Shown: positions 43,438 to 52,307 of the stretch, in pieces | Numbering within the stretch: position 1 is the first letter of the stretch | How the letters are laid out: each line of letters opens with the position of its first letter | Made by a program: the position numbers and the translations under genes | Source: Peribacillus frigoritolerans_B | GTDB lineage: Bacteria; Bacillota; Bacilli; Bacillales; DSM-1321 | Reading direction: 5' to 3' | NCBI RefSeq assembly: GCF_044762665.1 | Contig: NZ_JBIWES010000009.1 | Location: 124,001-188,000 of the forward strand | DNA length: 64,000 nucleotides | Notes under the pieces: model-generated | Database searches by the model: none | What the model was told of the DNA's origin: nothing | What the model saw: the letters and a program-made list of their open reading frames with translations, nothing else

Positions 43438-44412
43438 ATGAAAACTAGAAGAGGGAAGCTAAATAATGCCAAACCGCCTATTACCATACCTGAAATTGAT
43501 TTTATAATGGAAGAATTGAAAAAAGGTTCATCTCCTATAACGGTAGATCATGCACAACCTAACGTAAAGATTCATGAAAGAATCAACGAAGCTTCTCTTC
43601 AAATGAAAAACATCTTTCAAGAAATACGTAAAGAAGGAAAAATACAGCTTGAAAAATTTGAATTGATTAAAGCAAAAGTTGCACCAGTCATTGCAGAAGC
43701 TGCAATGAATCCTGATATTTATTACCTTTTCGATGAGATGCAAGCAAATAACGAGTACACGTATAGGCATAATATCGGTGTCGGGATCATTGCCACTTAT
43801 CTGGGGATGAAGCTTGGATTATCTAAAGAAAACCTTTCAGCCCTGACATTGGCAGCCATACTGCATGACGTGGGTAAAACAAGGATTTCGGAGAGTATAT
43901 TGGAAAAACCGGGAAAACTGACTGAGGCAGAATATGAAGAAATGAAACGCCATGTCATTTATGGGTATGAATTACTTAAAAATATCCCTGGAATACCCCC
44001 ATCGATTGCATTAACAGCCCTCCAGCACCATGAACGGGAAGATGGGCAAGGCTATCCACTTGGACTGGGTGCGAATGAAATCCATCATCATGGGAAAATC
44101 GTCGCTATAGCCGACGTATTCCATGCGATGTCTTCAAATCGTGTATATCATCAGGCCATGCCGTTTTATAAGGTGATTGAGCAAATGAACAGTGATATGT
44201 TCAGTAAATTCAATCCAGAAATCCTGCTGGTGTTGGTAAGCCGATTAATGTCCACTTTGGTCGGAAAAGAAGTCATGCTTACCAATGGACAATTTGGGAC
44301 GATCATCATGATCAATCCCTACAATCCCCTTAAGGTTTTATTGAAAACCAGTACAGAGATCATAGATTTGCGAATGGAAAAAGAATGGCAGATCAAACGA
44401 ATCATCGGTTAA
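43438..44412 (+). CDS. HD-GYP domain phosphodiesterase-like protein
   Basis: A 324-residue protein with an N-terminal helical region (about 1-100) and a C-terminal HD-GYP domain (about 105-250): HD in LAAILHDVGKTRI and the GYP block HHEREDGQGYPLG. HD-GYP enzymes hydrolyse cyclic di-GMP or related dinucleotides. About 60 residues of beta-rich tail follow. The start is uncertain: an in-frame GTG lies 9 nt upstream and GAGGG is very close to the ATG. Confidence 0.88.
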   Translation: MKTRRGKLNNAKPPITIPEIDFIMEELKKGSSPITVDHAQPNVKIHERINEASLQMKNIFQEIRKEGKIQLEKFELIKAKVAPVIAEAAMNPDIYYLFDEMQANNEYTYRHNIGVGIIATYLGMKLGLSKENLSALTLAAILHDVGKTRISESILEKPGKLTEAEYEEMKRHVIYGYELLKNIPGIPPSIALTALQHHEREDGQGYPLGLGANEIHHHGKIVAIADVFHAMSSNRVYHQAMPFYKVIEQMNSDMFSKFNPEILLVLVSRLMSTLVGKEVMLTNGQFGTIIMINPYNPLKVLLKTSTEIIDLRMEKEWQIKRIIG

Positions 44413-44418
44413 TGAAAA

Positions 44419-44448
44419 AAGAGCCCGATTATAATAAATCGGGCTCTT
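44419..44448. terminator. Bidirectional terminator between HD-GYP gene and nsrR
   Basis: 12-bp stem AAGAGCCCGATT / AATCGGGCTCTT with a 6-nt loop. The right part overlaps the last codons of nsrR. Confidence 0.85.
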
Positions 44449-44893
44449 CGTCATTCTGCTTTACCGAATCGAAATAGGTTTTGAGCATCACTTTATTTTC
44501 GCTGAAGTCTGCAATCGTATATTGATCAAGGACCTTTAGAAAAGCATCCAAGGCATTGTTAAGGACAAATTTCAATGAACAAACGGGAGAAATCACACAG
44601 TTATCGTGATCTTTAAAACATTCCACTAAGTAAAAATCCTCTTCGGTTCGCCGTACCAGTTCCCCTACATTTATTTCAGCGGGTGATTTTGCAAGCCGAA
44701 AACCGCCATTTCTTCCACGAATCGTCTCAATATAGCCTAATTTTCCAAGATTATGAACAATCTTCATCAAATGATTTTTAGACAGTTGATAGACTTCAGA
44801 AATCTCTTTAATATTTGATAATTTGCTTTGGTCGTGGGTAGCCAGGTAAATCAACACTCTAAGTGAGTAATCGGAATAACTCGTCAACCTCAT
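44429..44893 (-). CDS. nsrR: Nitric-oxide-sensing repressor NsrR
   Basis: A 154-residue Rrf2-family regulator. The winged helix YSDYSLRVLIYLATHD with the recognition segment LSKNHLMKIVHNL is followed by RGRNGGFRLAKSP and three cysteines (C-x7-C-x5-C in ECFKDHDNCVISPVC) that hold a 4Fe-4S cluster attacked by NO. It is divergent from hmp, its classical target. Confidence 0.95.
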   Translation of the reverse strand: MRLTSYSDYSLRVLIYLATHDQSKLSNIKEISEVYQLSKNHLMKIVHNLGKLGYIETIRGRNGGFRLAKSPAEINVGELVRRTEEDFYLVECFKDHDNCVISPVCSLKFVLNNALDAFLKVLDQYTIADFSENKVMLKTYFDSVKQNDEEPDLL

Positions 44894-44992
44894 GTTTATC
44901 GCCTCACATTCTATCCCTATTTGACTATATCATAAATGTGAACATTTTATAAACATGAAAACTTATTATTTGAAAAAGATGTATAAAAAATA

Positions 44993-45021
44993 TTGCTTTT
45001 AACGCATTTAAGTTCTAATAT
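44993..45021 (+). promoter_or_regulatory. Sigma-A promoter of hmp
   Basis: TTGCTT (44993-44998), a 17-nt spacer and TAATAT (45016-45021). Confidence 0.6.
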
Positions 45022-45046
45022 AAACATGTATTTAAAATACTTGTTT
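45022..45046. promoter_or_regulatory. NsrR operator
   Basis: AACATGTATTTAAAATACTTG with TTT is a near-palindrome resembling the B. subtilis NsrR site at hmp and nasD. It begins at the base after the hmp -10 box, so NsrR would block transcription start. Confidence 0.7.
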
Positions 45047-45064
45047 ATGAAAAGGGGTTTACCT

Positions 45065-46273
45065 ATGCTATCCCAGAAAACTATCGATGTTATCAAATCA
45101 ACCGTACCTGTATTAGAAGTGCATGGTACAACTATCACAACTGTATTCTATAAAAATCTTTTCGAAGCACATCCTGAATTATTAAATGTTTTTAATCATG
45201 CCAATCAAAAAAAGGGGCGCCAGCAAACTGCACTTGCCAACACGGTTTTGGCAGCAGCTAAATATATAGATCAACTTGAAGCGATAATACCTGTCGTGAA
45301 GCAAATAGCACAAAAACATAGAAGTCTTGCAGTTAAAGCCGAACATTATCCCATTGTTGGAGAATATCTATTAGGTGCAATCAAGGAAGTGTTACAAGAT
45401 TCGGCTACAGAAGAAATCCTTCAAGCCTGGGGAGAGGCATATGGAGTCATTGCGGATGTCTTCATTAGCATCGAAAAAGAAATGTACGACGAAGCTTCCA
45501 GTCAGGCCGGTGGATGGTCTGATTTCAAACGATTCACAGTGGTGGAAAAAGTACGGGAAAGTGACGTAATCACTTCCTTTTATTTAAAGCCATCAGATGG
45601 AGATAAGGTTCCGGCATTTCTACCAGGACAATATATTACTGTTCGGATCGAGATACCGGGTGAACGCTATTTATTCAACCGTCAGTATAGTTTGTCTGAT
45701 GTTCCAGGAAAAGATTATTTCCGGATTTCCGTTAAAAAAGAAAAGCCGGGAACCTCTCCTGATGGAAGGGTCTCTAACTACTTGCATGAATCCATTCAGA
45801 TGGGTGACAGTATTGACGTAACGGCTCCTGCAGGTGATTTCACCATCGATTTGGAAAAACGAACACCGGCAGTATTCTTGAGCGGAGGCGTTGGCATAAC
45901 GCCTTTCATGAGCATGGTCCATGCGGTAGCTGAACAAACACCTGAGCGTGATGTACAATTCATTCATGCGACCGATAATGGCAATTTACAGCCGTTCAGA
46001 ATGGAACTGACAGAACTAGCCCACAAGCTTACCAACTATCAATTATCCTTTATCTTTAAAAATCCGAGTGAGGATGACAAGAAGCTGCCGAATTTTGAAA
46101 AGGAAGGGTATATTGATAAGGAATTATTGAGCAGTTTTATTAAACCTGAAGCTGATTATTATGTTTGTGGCCCTGTTCCTTTCATGAAGGCGATCATCAC
46201 TTACCTGAAAGAATTGGGGATAGATACGGATAAAATTCATTATGAGTTCTTCGGCCCGGCAATTGCGTTATAA
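45065..46273 (+). CDS. hmp: Flavohaemoglobin (nitric oxide dioxygenase)
   Basis: A 402-residue protein: globin domain (about 1-140; proximal His in the QKHRSLAVKAEHY helix), FAD-binding domain with RQYSLSDVPG (about 150-260) and NAD domain with GGVGITPFMSM and YVCGPVPFM. It oxidises NO to nitrate using O2 and NADH. The ATG at 45065 follows AAAGGGG by 7 nt. It is controlled by NsrR. Confidence 0.97.
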   Translation: MLSQKTIDVIKSTVPVLEVHGTTITTVFYKNLFEAHPELLNVFNHANQKKGRQQTALANTVLAAAKYIDQLEAIIPVVKQIAQKHRSLAVKAEHYPIVGEYLLGAIKEVLQDSATEEILQAWGEAYGVIADVFISIEKEMYDEASSQAGGWSDFKRFTVVEKVRESDVITSFYLKPSDGDKVPAFLPGQYITVRIEIPGERYLFNRQYSLSDVPGKDYFRISVKKEKPGTSPDGRVSNYLHESIQMGDSIDVTAPAGDFTIDLEKRTPAVFLSGGVGITPFMSMVHAVAEQTPERDVQFIHATDNGNLQPFRMELTELAHKLTNYQLSFIFKNPSEDDKKLPNFEKEGYIDKELLSSFIKPEADYYVCGPVPFMKAIITYLKELGIDTDKIHYEFFGPAIAL

Positions 46274-46297
46274 GGTTCATTCATCGCAGGAATGTTA

Positions 46298-46328
46298 TTG
46301 ACATTAAGCAGATAATTTTGCATACTAT
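46298..46328 (+). promoter_or_regulatory. Promoter of proBA leader
   Basis: A perfect TTGACA (46298-46303) followed 17-19 nt later by CATACTAT. The spacing is slightly long if TACTAT is the -10. Confidence 0.5.
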
Positions 46329-46334
46329 ATTAAA

Positions 46335-46573
46335 ACAATGAACGTTGAGAGAAGATTAGTATGCGAGAATCACTGTGACAGAGAGCGGCGTCAATTGCTG
46401 GAAGACCCGCGACAGGAAAGCGCAGAACCTGCTTCTTGAGTCCTATGCAAAACATAGGCGCAAATCCTGGCGTTATCAGGCAAAGTGGAATGCATGAACT
46501 TGCATTCAATGAAGGTGGTACCACGGAGAGCAGCCCTTTTCGTCCTTATTTCGAGGATGAAAAGGGCTTTTTT
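46335..46573 (+). ncRNA. T-box riboswitch, proline-specific
   Basis: A tRNA-sensing leader. The T-box AAGGTGGTACCACGG (46512-46526) with the UGGU bulge for tRNA NCCA ends is present, as is the AGAGAGCGG/GCTGGAA of stem I. The specifier loop reads GAA-CCT-G before CTTCTTGAGT. CCT (46428-46430) is a proline codon, consistent with downstream proBA. Uncharged tRNA-Pro should favour the antiterminator. Confidence 0.93.
46532..46573 (+). terminator. T-box terminator of proBA
   Basis: 15-bp stem AGCCCTTTTCGTCCT / AGGATGAAAAGGGCT (G-U pairs) followed by T7. Mutually exclusive with the T-box antiterminator. Confidence 0.9.
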
Positions 46574-46607
46574 TCATGTCTTAGATATTTATTGGAGGAA
46601 GTAATCG

Positions 46608-47696
46608 ATGGAAAAGAAACGCATCGTTGTAAAGATAGGAAGTAGTTCTTTGACCAACACACAAGGTGAAATCGACCAAAACAAATTTTCCGATCATATC
46701 CAGGCAGTTGCAGCATTAAGGAAAGCGGGACATGAAGTTGTCCTTGTTTCATCAGGTGCGGTAGCGACAGGTTTTCGCAAGCTCGGCTACCCTACGAGAC
46801 CTGTCACTCTCAAAGGAAAACAAGCTGCTGCAGCAGTAGGGCAAAGCCTATTGATTCAATCATATATGGAACAATTAGGGAATTTTGGAATCGTTCCGGC
46901 GCAGATTTTATTAACAAGGAAAGATTTCTCGAAAAAAGATAGATATAAAAATGCATATGCGACATTGATGGAATTGCTTGAACGCGGCATCCTTCCGATT
47001 ATAAATGAAAATGATACAGTATCGGTCGAGGAGTTGACTTTTGGTGATAATGATATGCTATCCGCCTTAGTAAGCGGGTTGGTCCACGCGACGAACTTAA
47101 TCATATTAACGGACATTAATGGGCTCTATGATTCCAATCCACAGACAAATCCGGGGGCGAAACGATTTGATGAATTATCCGAAGTAACGGCGGATTTATT
47201 GCAAATGGCAGAAGGTGCAGGATCTAATGTCGGAACCGGGGGTATGAAATCGAAGCTGATTGCAGCACAAACTGCATTGTCTCTAGGGGTGAAAGTATTC
47301 ATCGGATCTGGTTTGGGGAGTGATAAACTTTTAACGATCCTTGAAGGCAATGGTGATGGCACGTATATAGGGAATGAAGACATGGCGACGGTAACGAAAA
47401 ACAAACAATGGATATCCCTTCATTCACAAGTTTCCGGAAAAATTTTCGTTGATGAAGGTGCCGAAAGGGCTCTGGTTTCAAATGGCAGCAGTCTGTTGCC
47501 AGCTGGAATTTATGAAATTAAAGGAGCATTCAATAAGGGGGATGTTGTCGAAGTCTTTGGTGCAAATGGATTATTAGGGAGGGGTGAGGTCCTTTATTCC
47601 GACGAAGAATTAAAACAGGCAATGGGAAAGAGGACATCCGAGCTTGTGATCACTTCCATAGAAGTGATCCATCGTGATAAATGGGTGAAAGCATAA
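46608..47696 (+). CDS. proB: Glutamate 5-kinase
   Basis: A 362-residue enzyme of the first step of proline synthesis, phosphorylating glutamate. The amino-acid kinase domain (about 1-260) has VVKIGSSSLTN, VLVSSGAVATG and INENDTVSVEEL, and a C-terminal PUA domain (about 275-355) follows. TTGGAGGAAG precedes the ATG. It is under the proline T-box, making proBA the biosynthetic, proline-repressed pair. Confidence 0.97.
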   Translation: MEKKRIVVKIGSSSLTNTQGEIDQNKFSDHIQAVAALRKAGHEVVLVSSGAVATGFRKLGYPTRPVTLKGKQAAAAVGQSLLIQSYMEQLGNFGIVPAQILLTRKDFSKKDRYKNAYATLMELLERGILPIINENDTVSVEELTFGDNDMLSALVSGLVHATNLIILTDINGLYDSNPQTNPGAKRFDELSEVTADLLQMAEGAGSNVGTGGMKSKLIAAQTALSLGVKVFIGSGLGSDKLLTILEGNGDGTYIGNEDMATVTKNKQWISLHSQVSGKIFVDEGAERALVSNGSSLLPAGIYEIKGAFNKGDVVEVFGANGLLGRGEVLYSDEELKQAMGKRTSELVITSIEVIHRDKWVKA

Positions 47697-47734
47697 AAAA
47701 TCAATTTTCATGAAAGATAAGGGGGCATTTAGAA

Positions 47735-48982
47735 ATGAGTGAAGTGACGGCGAAAGGAAAGGAAGCCAAAAAAGCCAGTTATCAGCTAATCGGATTGAGT
47801 ACGGAAAAGAAGAATGAGGCACTTGAAAAAATTGCTAAGCAACTTATCATCGATAAAGATTTTTTGATAAAGGAAAACCAAAAGGATCTGGAAGAAGGCA
47901 GGAAAAAAGGCTTCAGTGAGTCTACATTAGATCGAATTATGTTGAATGGTAACCGTATTGATGACATGGCAGCGGCCATTATGCTTCTAATCGAATTAAA
48001 TGATCCAATTGGGGAACAATTGGAGACGATCGAAAAAGAAAATGGTTTATTGATTAAAAAGTTACGGGTGCCGATCGGGGTAATCGGGATGATTTATGAA
48101 GCAAGGCCGAATGTGACCATCGATGCAGCTACATTATCCTTGAAAACGGGGAATGCCGTCCTATTAAGAGGGAGCTCGTCAGCCAAAAACTCCAATATCG
48201 CACTAGTCTCTTCCATTCATAAGGCATTAGAGAATACGGAAATTCCTGTAGAAGCTGTTCAGTTGATCGAGGATACGAATCGTGAAACCGCTAAGGAACT
48301 TTTTCATCTTAATGACTATTTAGATGTCCTGATTCCGCGCGGCGGAAAGAATTTAATTGAAACGGTCATTAAGGAGTCCACTGTTCCCGTCCTTGAAACA
48401 GGTGCAGGCAATTGCCATATCTTCATCGATCAGACCGCAGATATCACGATGGTCGAGAAAATTGTCCTAAACGGTAAAACTCAGCGTCCATCCGTATGCA
48501 ATGCTATCGAAGGGCTTCTGATTCATGAAAAATGGTTTGAAGAAAATGGAGTGCGCATTTTGGAACTCCTTGATGAAAAGGGTATTGAAGTGTATGGAGA
48601 TGAAGAGGTTTGCAGCGCCTTTCCGAGAGCGAAAACGGCTACGGAGGAAGATTGGTCAACTGAGTACCTCGCTTTAAAAATCAGCGTGAAAACTGTAAAA
48701 GGCGTATTCGATGCGATTGAACATATTAACCGCTACGGTACAAAGCATTCTGAAGCAATCCTAACGAGGGATGAACAAAATGCTTCCGCATTTTTGAATA
48801 AAGTGGATGCCGCAGCAGTTTATCACAATGCTTCCACCCGTTTTACCGACGGCTTTGAATTCGGTTATGGCGCAGAAATCGGCATTTCCACACAAAAGCT
48901 GCATGCGCGTGGACCAATGGGTTTACCTGCATTAACATCAAGCAAGTACTTCATTTATGGCCAGGGGCAAATCCGGGAATGA
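47735..48982 (+). CDS. proA: Glutamate-5-semialdehyde dehydrogenase
   Basis: A 415-residue NADPH-dependent reductase that turns glutamyl phosphate into glutamate semialdehyde. The catalytic Cys is in TGAGNCHIF. IYEARPNVTIDAA and GLPALTSSKYFIYG are diagnostic. It follows proB by 38 nt with the ribosome site AAGGGGG. Confidence 0.97.
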   Translation: MSEVTAKGKEAKKASYQLIGLSTEKKNEALEKIAKQLIIDKDFLIKENQKDLEEGRKKGFSESTLDRIMLNGNRIDDMAAAIMLLIELNDPIGEQLETIEKENGLLIKKLRVPIGVIGMIYEARPNVTIDAATLSLKTGNAVLLRGSSSAKNSNIALVSSIHKALENTEIPVEAVQLIEDTNRETAKELFHLNDYLDVLIPRGGKNLIETVIKESTVPVLETGAGNCHIFIDQTADITMVEKIVLNGKTQRPSVCNAIEGLLIHEKWFEENGVRILELLDEKGIEVYGDEEVCSAFPRAKTATEEDWSTEYLALKISVKTVKGVFDAIEHINRYGTKHSEAILTRDEQNASAFLNKVDAAAVYHNASTRFTDGFEFGYGAEIGISTQKLHARGPMGLPALTSSKYFIYGQGQIRE

Positions 48983-49003
48983 AATTCATTTCTTTCATGG
49001 TAG

Positions 49004-49028
49004 GTTATTAAAACTCAATTAAGGGTAT
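49004..49028 (+). promoter_or_regulatory. Sigma-B-type promoter
   Basis: GTTATT (49004-49009), 13 nt and GGGTAT (49023-49028), close to the sigma-B consensus GTTTAA-N12-14-GGGTAT. It sits 35 nt before a general-stress-type gene. Confidence 0.6.
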
Positions 49029-49062
49029 TGTATAATACATTACTTTTAAAGGAGCAGATACC

Positions 49063-49497
49063 ATGGACAAGAGGTTTATAGCAATATATGAAACTGAAAA
49101 TGAAGCGACTTCAGCAGTCGAAAATTTAAAGGAACAAGGATATACATCCGATCAAATATCAGTAGTGGCAAAAAACATTGATAAATTACCAAATGAAGCC
49201 GAGGAAGTCAGCCCGGCAAAGACTGATGGATTAGTAGCTGGGGCAGCAGCCGGCGGAGCTGTCGGATTGACAGGCCTGCTTATTGGAATGAGTGCATTGG
49301 CCGTACCAGGAATAGGTCCGATATTGGCAGCAGGACCGATTTTCACCACTTTTGGGGGAGCAGCAGCCGGAGCAGCATCGGGAGCAGGCGGATTAAGAAA
49401 GCCATTATTGGACATTGGACTGGAGGAAGCCGAAGTCGATCAATATGTGGAGGATATTAAGGCAGGGAAAATCCTTGTCATCGCCGATCTTTTTTAA
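49063..49497 (+). CDS. General stress protein, YflT-like N-terminus with glycine zipper
   Basis: A 144-residue protein. Residues 1-50 (MDKRFIAIYETENEATSAVE) resemble the YflT/GSP17M domain. About 55-110 is an Ala/Gly-rich, membrane-like glycine-zipper region (VAGAAAGGAVGLTG, GGAAAGAASGAGG), and a short soluble end IKAGKILVIADLF follows. The sigma-B-like promoter agrees with a stress role. Biochemical function unknown. Confidence 0.82.
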   Translation: MDKRFIAIYETENEATSAVENLKEQGYTSDQISVVAKNIDKLPNEAEEVSPAKTDGLVAGAAAGGAVGLTGLLIGMSALAVPGIGPILAAGPIFTTFGGAAAGAASGAGGLRKPLLDIGLEEAEVDQYVEDIKAGKILVIADLF

Positions 49498-49589
49498 GTT
49501 CGTAAGTAAAGCCACTTGAATGAACAGATTTACGAAGTTTGACAACTGAGCTCAAGCCCGCAAAAACTTAACATTATTATTTATTGAAA

Positions 49590-49618
49590 AACCCCGTTCA
49601 GGATTTCTTGACGGGGTT
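49590..49618 (+). terminator. Terminator-like hairpin after the stress gene
   Basis: 8-bp stem AACCCCGT / ACGGGGTT. The T tract is poor. Confidence 0.55.
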
Positions 49619-49731
49619 AATATGTTTGTAGACGAATTTTATTGTCAGTAACTATAAAATCAAAAGGAATTCTACATTTGTATGAAGAATAAAAGGAATA
49701 TAGTCCTGTTAGCGTGAGAGGAAGGGGGATT

Positions 49732-49773
49732 ATGGAAAATGAAGTAGATGACACTGCCACTTTAAGAAATTAA
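49732..49773 (+). other. Possible 13-codon leader ORF
   Basis: ATG-start MENEVDDTATLRN followed by TAA, preceded 7 nt upstream by a strong GAAGGGGGA. Real translation is unproven. No gene otherwise lies in 49498-50186. Confidence 0.25.
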
Positions 49774-49786
49774 TGAGGATTTTATT

Positions 49787-49867
49787 ATGATGACCTTTCA
49801 CCTTAAGAATCATTATACTGATGTTAATGTGAAAAATAGTATTCTAGTGATGAAAAGTAAGTTTTAA
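49787..49867 (+). other. Possible 26-codon ORF
   Basis: MMTFHLKNHYTDVNVKNSIL plus a short tail, with TGAGGA 8 nt upstream, beginning 13 nt after the previous mini-ORF. It may be a small peptide or decayed coding DNA. Confidence 0.25.
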
Positions 49868-49930
49868 TGATATGATTTGAATGTTTATTATTTTTGTAAT
49901 AATTATAATTAATATCAATCGAAATCCTTT

Positions 49931-49961
49931 AAAAACCCAGGTAACAGGGTTTTTTATTTTT
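49931..49961 (+). terminator. Terminator-like hairpin
   Basis: AAAAACCC / GGGTTTTT stem with an 8-nt loop and a long T tract. It closes the mini-ORF region and shields the regulator downstream. Confidence 0.65.
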
Positions 49962-50067
49962 CATAGTAAAATATGAAATATCTTAATAAAATACAGAATT
50001 ACTTTTTTAGAAAGTCTCAAGGGTATTATGGTTTTTACTTTTCTAATCTCGGCTTTGAATAAAAACT

Positions 50068-50096
50068 TTGACGGCATTCTTGGCAAACTTTATTAT
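50068..50096 (+). promoter_or_regulatory. Sigma-A promoter of the sigma-54 activator gene
   Basis: TTGACG (50068-50073), a 17-nt spacer and TATTAT (50091-50096), about 90 nt before the gene. Confidence 0.65.
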
Positions 50097-50186
50097 ATCT
50101 CGTCCTTCTTTTATGACCGGGGCTAGATTAACAGGTTGCCAGTATTTCCAATAAACCAAAATGATTTTACGTTGGAGGTGGGTGTT

Positions 50187-52121
50187 TTGATTAAAATTAA
50201 ACTAGTTGTTCCCCGAAAAGGGTATATTACGGATGCTTTTGAAAGATTTGAGGAGTTCAACAAGTTGGAAGAATCGGAAAACAATGATAACGGTTCAGTG
50301 AAGTTTGTTTTAGAGGAAGTAGTTGAGGATGCCGATAAGATTGGGAAGTTGAAACTGGATGCTGATGTAATCATCTCAAGGGGATTAATCACGAAACTAT
50401 TAAAAGAATGCAATGAATTCATTCCTATCGTTGATATACCTGTACAAGGAATTGACCTCATTCGTTCCCTGCATGATTGCAAGGCACGTTTTGGCAGTAA
50501 AAAAGTGGCCGTTATAGGAGCGTTAAATATGATTTATGGCGTGGAAAACCTTTCGGATATCGTGGATTTGCCAATTCAGTCCTATATATTAAATGATATC
50601 GAGTCCTCCGTCAGTCTAGTGGATTTAGCCGCCAGAGATGGCTGTGAGGTTGTGTTAAGTGGTTTAAGCACCTGTAAATATGCTGAAGAGATAGGGTTGG
50701 GAGCCATTCTTGTTGACACTGGAAAGGAATCATTTCGGCAGGCGTTGATTGAGGCGAAAAGAGTGGCTCTTGTCAGCAGAAGGGAACAGGAGAAGACCAA
50801 GCGTTACCAAACGATTCTTAATTATGCCTATGAAGGGGTCATTGCAATAGATTTAAAAGGACAGATATCCGTATTTAATACGGCGGCTCAGGAGATATTA
50901 TCCATTTCCAAGGAGAGCTTAATTGGAAATTCTGTAAACGATATAATAAAGCCCGGGAAATTTCGTAATATGCTTTTAAGCGACGATGAATACGAAAAAG
51001 ATACCGTTGCTTACCAATCCATTCAATTATCGGTAAAAAAGGTTGGGATATTTTTAAAGGGTAAAAAAGTGGGGGATATGGTCGCCTTTCAAGATGTTAC
51101 ACGGATTCAGGAGATGGAAGGAAAGTTCTTTAGAAAGCTTCATTCACGCGGACATGTGGCTAAGTACACATTTGATGATATATTGTACCGGAGTTCGGAA
51201 ATTAAGAGGAAGATTGAAACAGCTCAACGTTATAGTGAAGTGGATTCAAACATTCTTATAATTGGAGAAACTGGTACGGGCAAGGAAATATTCGCCCAAA
51301 GCATACATAATCATAGCAACCGGAAAAATAACCCGTTTGTTGCCATTAATTGCGCAGCGCTTCCCGAAAATTTATTGGAAAGTGAGCTTTTCGGATATGC
51401 AGAAGGAGCTTTCACGGGAGCCATGAAAGGCGGAAAGCAAGGATTTTTTGAACTGGCTCATAGAGGTACGATTTTTTTAGATGAAATAGGAGAAATCTCC
51501 CCAAAAATGCAAAGCCGGCTGCTACGTGTCCTGCAAGAGCGTGAAATCATGCGCATCGGGGATGATAAAGTAATCCCGGTTGATGTGAGAATAGTGTCGG
51601 CAACGAACAAAGACCTCATGCAAATGGTAAAGAGCAATGACTTTCGGGAGGATCTGTATTATCGCTTGAGCGTGCTGGACCTTGTATTGCCTCCGCTTCG
51701 GGAACGCAGAGAAGATATTCCGTTATTGGTGAATGCCTTTATTCGGAAAGGTCAGTCGGATCAAAAACAAATCAAGATTACGGATACTGCCATGAAAAAG
51801 CTAAGTGAAGGGAATTGGGAAGGGAATATTCGCCAATTGCAAAATTTTTGTGAGCGATTATGCGCTCTTTATAAGAACAAATTGATTGATGTGTACGATA
51901 TCGAAATGTATTTTCCGAATAAAAGTAAAAAGAAAATATTGTTATCTGAACAAGACGAAGAGATGGATTTGTCACCTGGGATACATTTATCCGAGCGTGA
52001 AAGAATTGTCCAAACGTTAATAAAGGTGAATTTTAACAAAGGAAAAGCTGCCTTTGAGTTAGGGATGAGCCGCACGACTTTATGGAGAAAGATGAAAAAT
52101 CTGAATATTGAATCAAATTGA
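50187..52121 (+). CDS. PrpR-type sigma-54-dependent transcriptional activator
   Basis: A 644-residue enhancer-binding protein. Residues about 1-190 resemble PrpR_N, a ligand-sensing domain. About 210-320 is a PAS domain (YQTILNYAYEGVIAIDLKGQ). The AAA+ core has Walker A GETGTGKE (near 360), the sigma-54-contact GAFTGA (near 406), and FLDEIGEI. A Fis-type HTH (GKAAFELGMSRTTLWRKMKN) ends the protein. The TTG at 50187 follows GGAGGTGG by 5-7 nt. It is placed directly upstream of a sigma-54 promoter and a seven-plus gene operon, so it most likely activates that operon on sensing its substrate. Confidence 0.92.
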   Translation: MIKIKLVVPRKGYITDAFERFEEFNKLEESENNDNGSVKFVLEEVVEDADKIGKLKLDADVIISRGLITKLLKECNEFIPIVDIPVQGIDLIRSLHDCKARFGSKKVAVIGALNMIYGVENLSDIVDLPIQSYILNDIESSVSLVDLAARDGCEVVLSGLSTCKYAEEIGLGAILVDTGKESFRQALIEAKRVALVSRREQEKTKRYQTILNYAYEGVIAIDLKGQISVFNTAAQEILSISKESLIGNSVNDIIKPGKFRNMLLSDDEYEKDTVAYQSIQLSVKKVGIFLKGKKVGDMVAFQDVTRIQEMEGKFFRKLHSRGHVAKYTFDDILYRSSEIKRKIETAQRYSEVDSNILIIGETGTGKEIFAQSIHNHSNRKNNPFVAINCAALPENLLESELFGYAEGAFTGAMKGGKQGFFELAHRGTIFLDEIGEISPKMQSRLLRVLQEREIMRIGDDKVIPVDVRIVSATNKDLMQMVKSNDFREDLYYRLSVLDLVLPPLRERREDIPLLVNAFIRKGQSDQKQIKITDTAMKKLSEGNWEGNIRQLQNFCERLCALYKNKLIDVYDIEMYFPNKSKKKILLSEQDEEMDLSPGIHLSERERIVQTLIKVNFNKGKAAFELGMSRTTLWRKMKNLNIESN

Positions 52122-52154
52122 AACGTAATGAAACTAATTAATTCATATTGAAAC
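52118..52154 (+). promoter_or_regulatory. Phased TGAAAC repeats, candidate upstream activator sites
   Basis: TGAAAC occurs at 52119, 52129 and 52149, about one and two helical turns apart, roughly 85-115 bp upstream of the sigma-54 promoter, where an enhancer-binding protein would sit. Confidence 0.4.
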
Positions 52155-52232
52155 AATTTGTTAACTTTATTTATGTCTTAGTTTGAGAACTAATTGGCTT
52201 CTTTCTTGAATAAACTGATGTTTTTTATGTTG

Positions 52233-52248
52233 GCACAATAATTGTATA
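52233..52248 (+). promoter_or_regulatory. Sigma-54 (SigL) promoter
   Basis: TGGCACAATAATTGTA fits the -24/-12 consensus TGGCAC-N5-TTGC, with GT instead of GC at -12 and correct 10-nt spacing between GG and GT. It lies about 60 nt before the first structural gene. Confidence 0.8.
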
Positions 52249-52307
52249 TATACAATGGTGTAGGAAAGATTTTTCCTTCAAGGTTAACATGAAAGGTTGG
52301 TGGCAAT

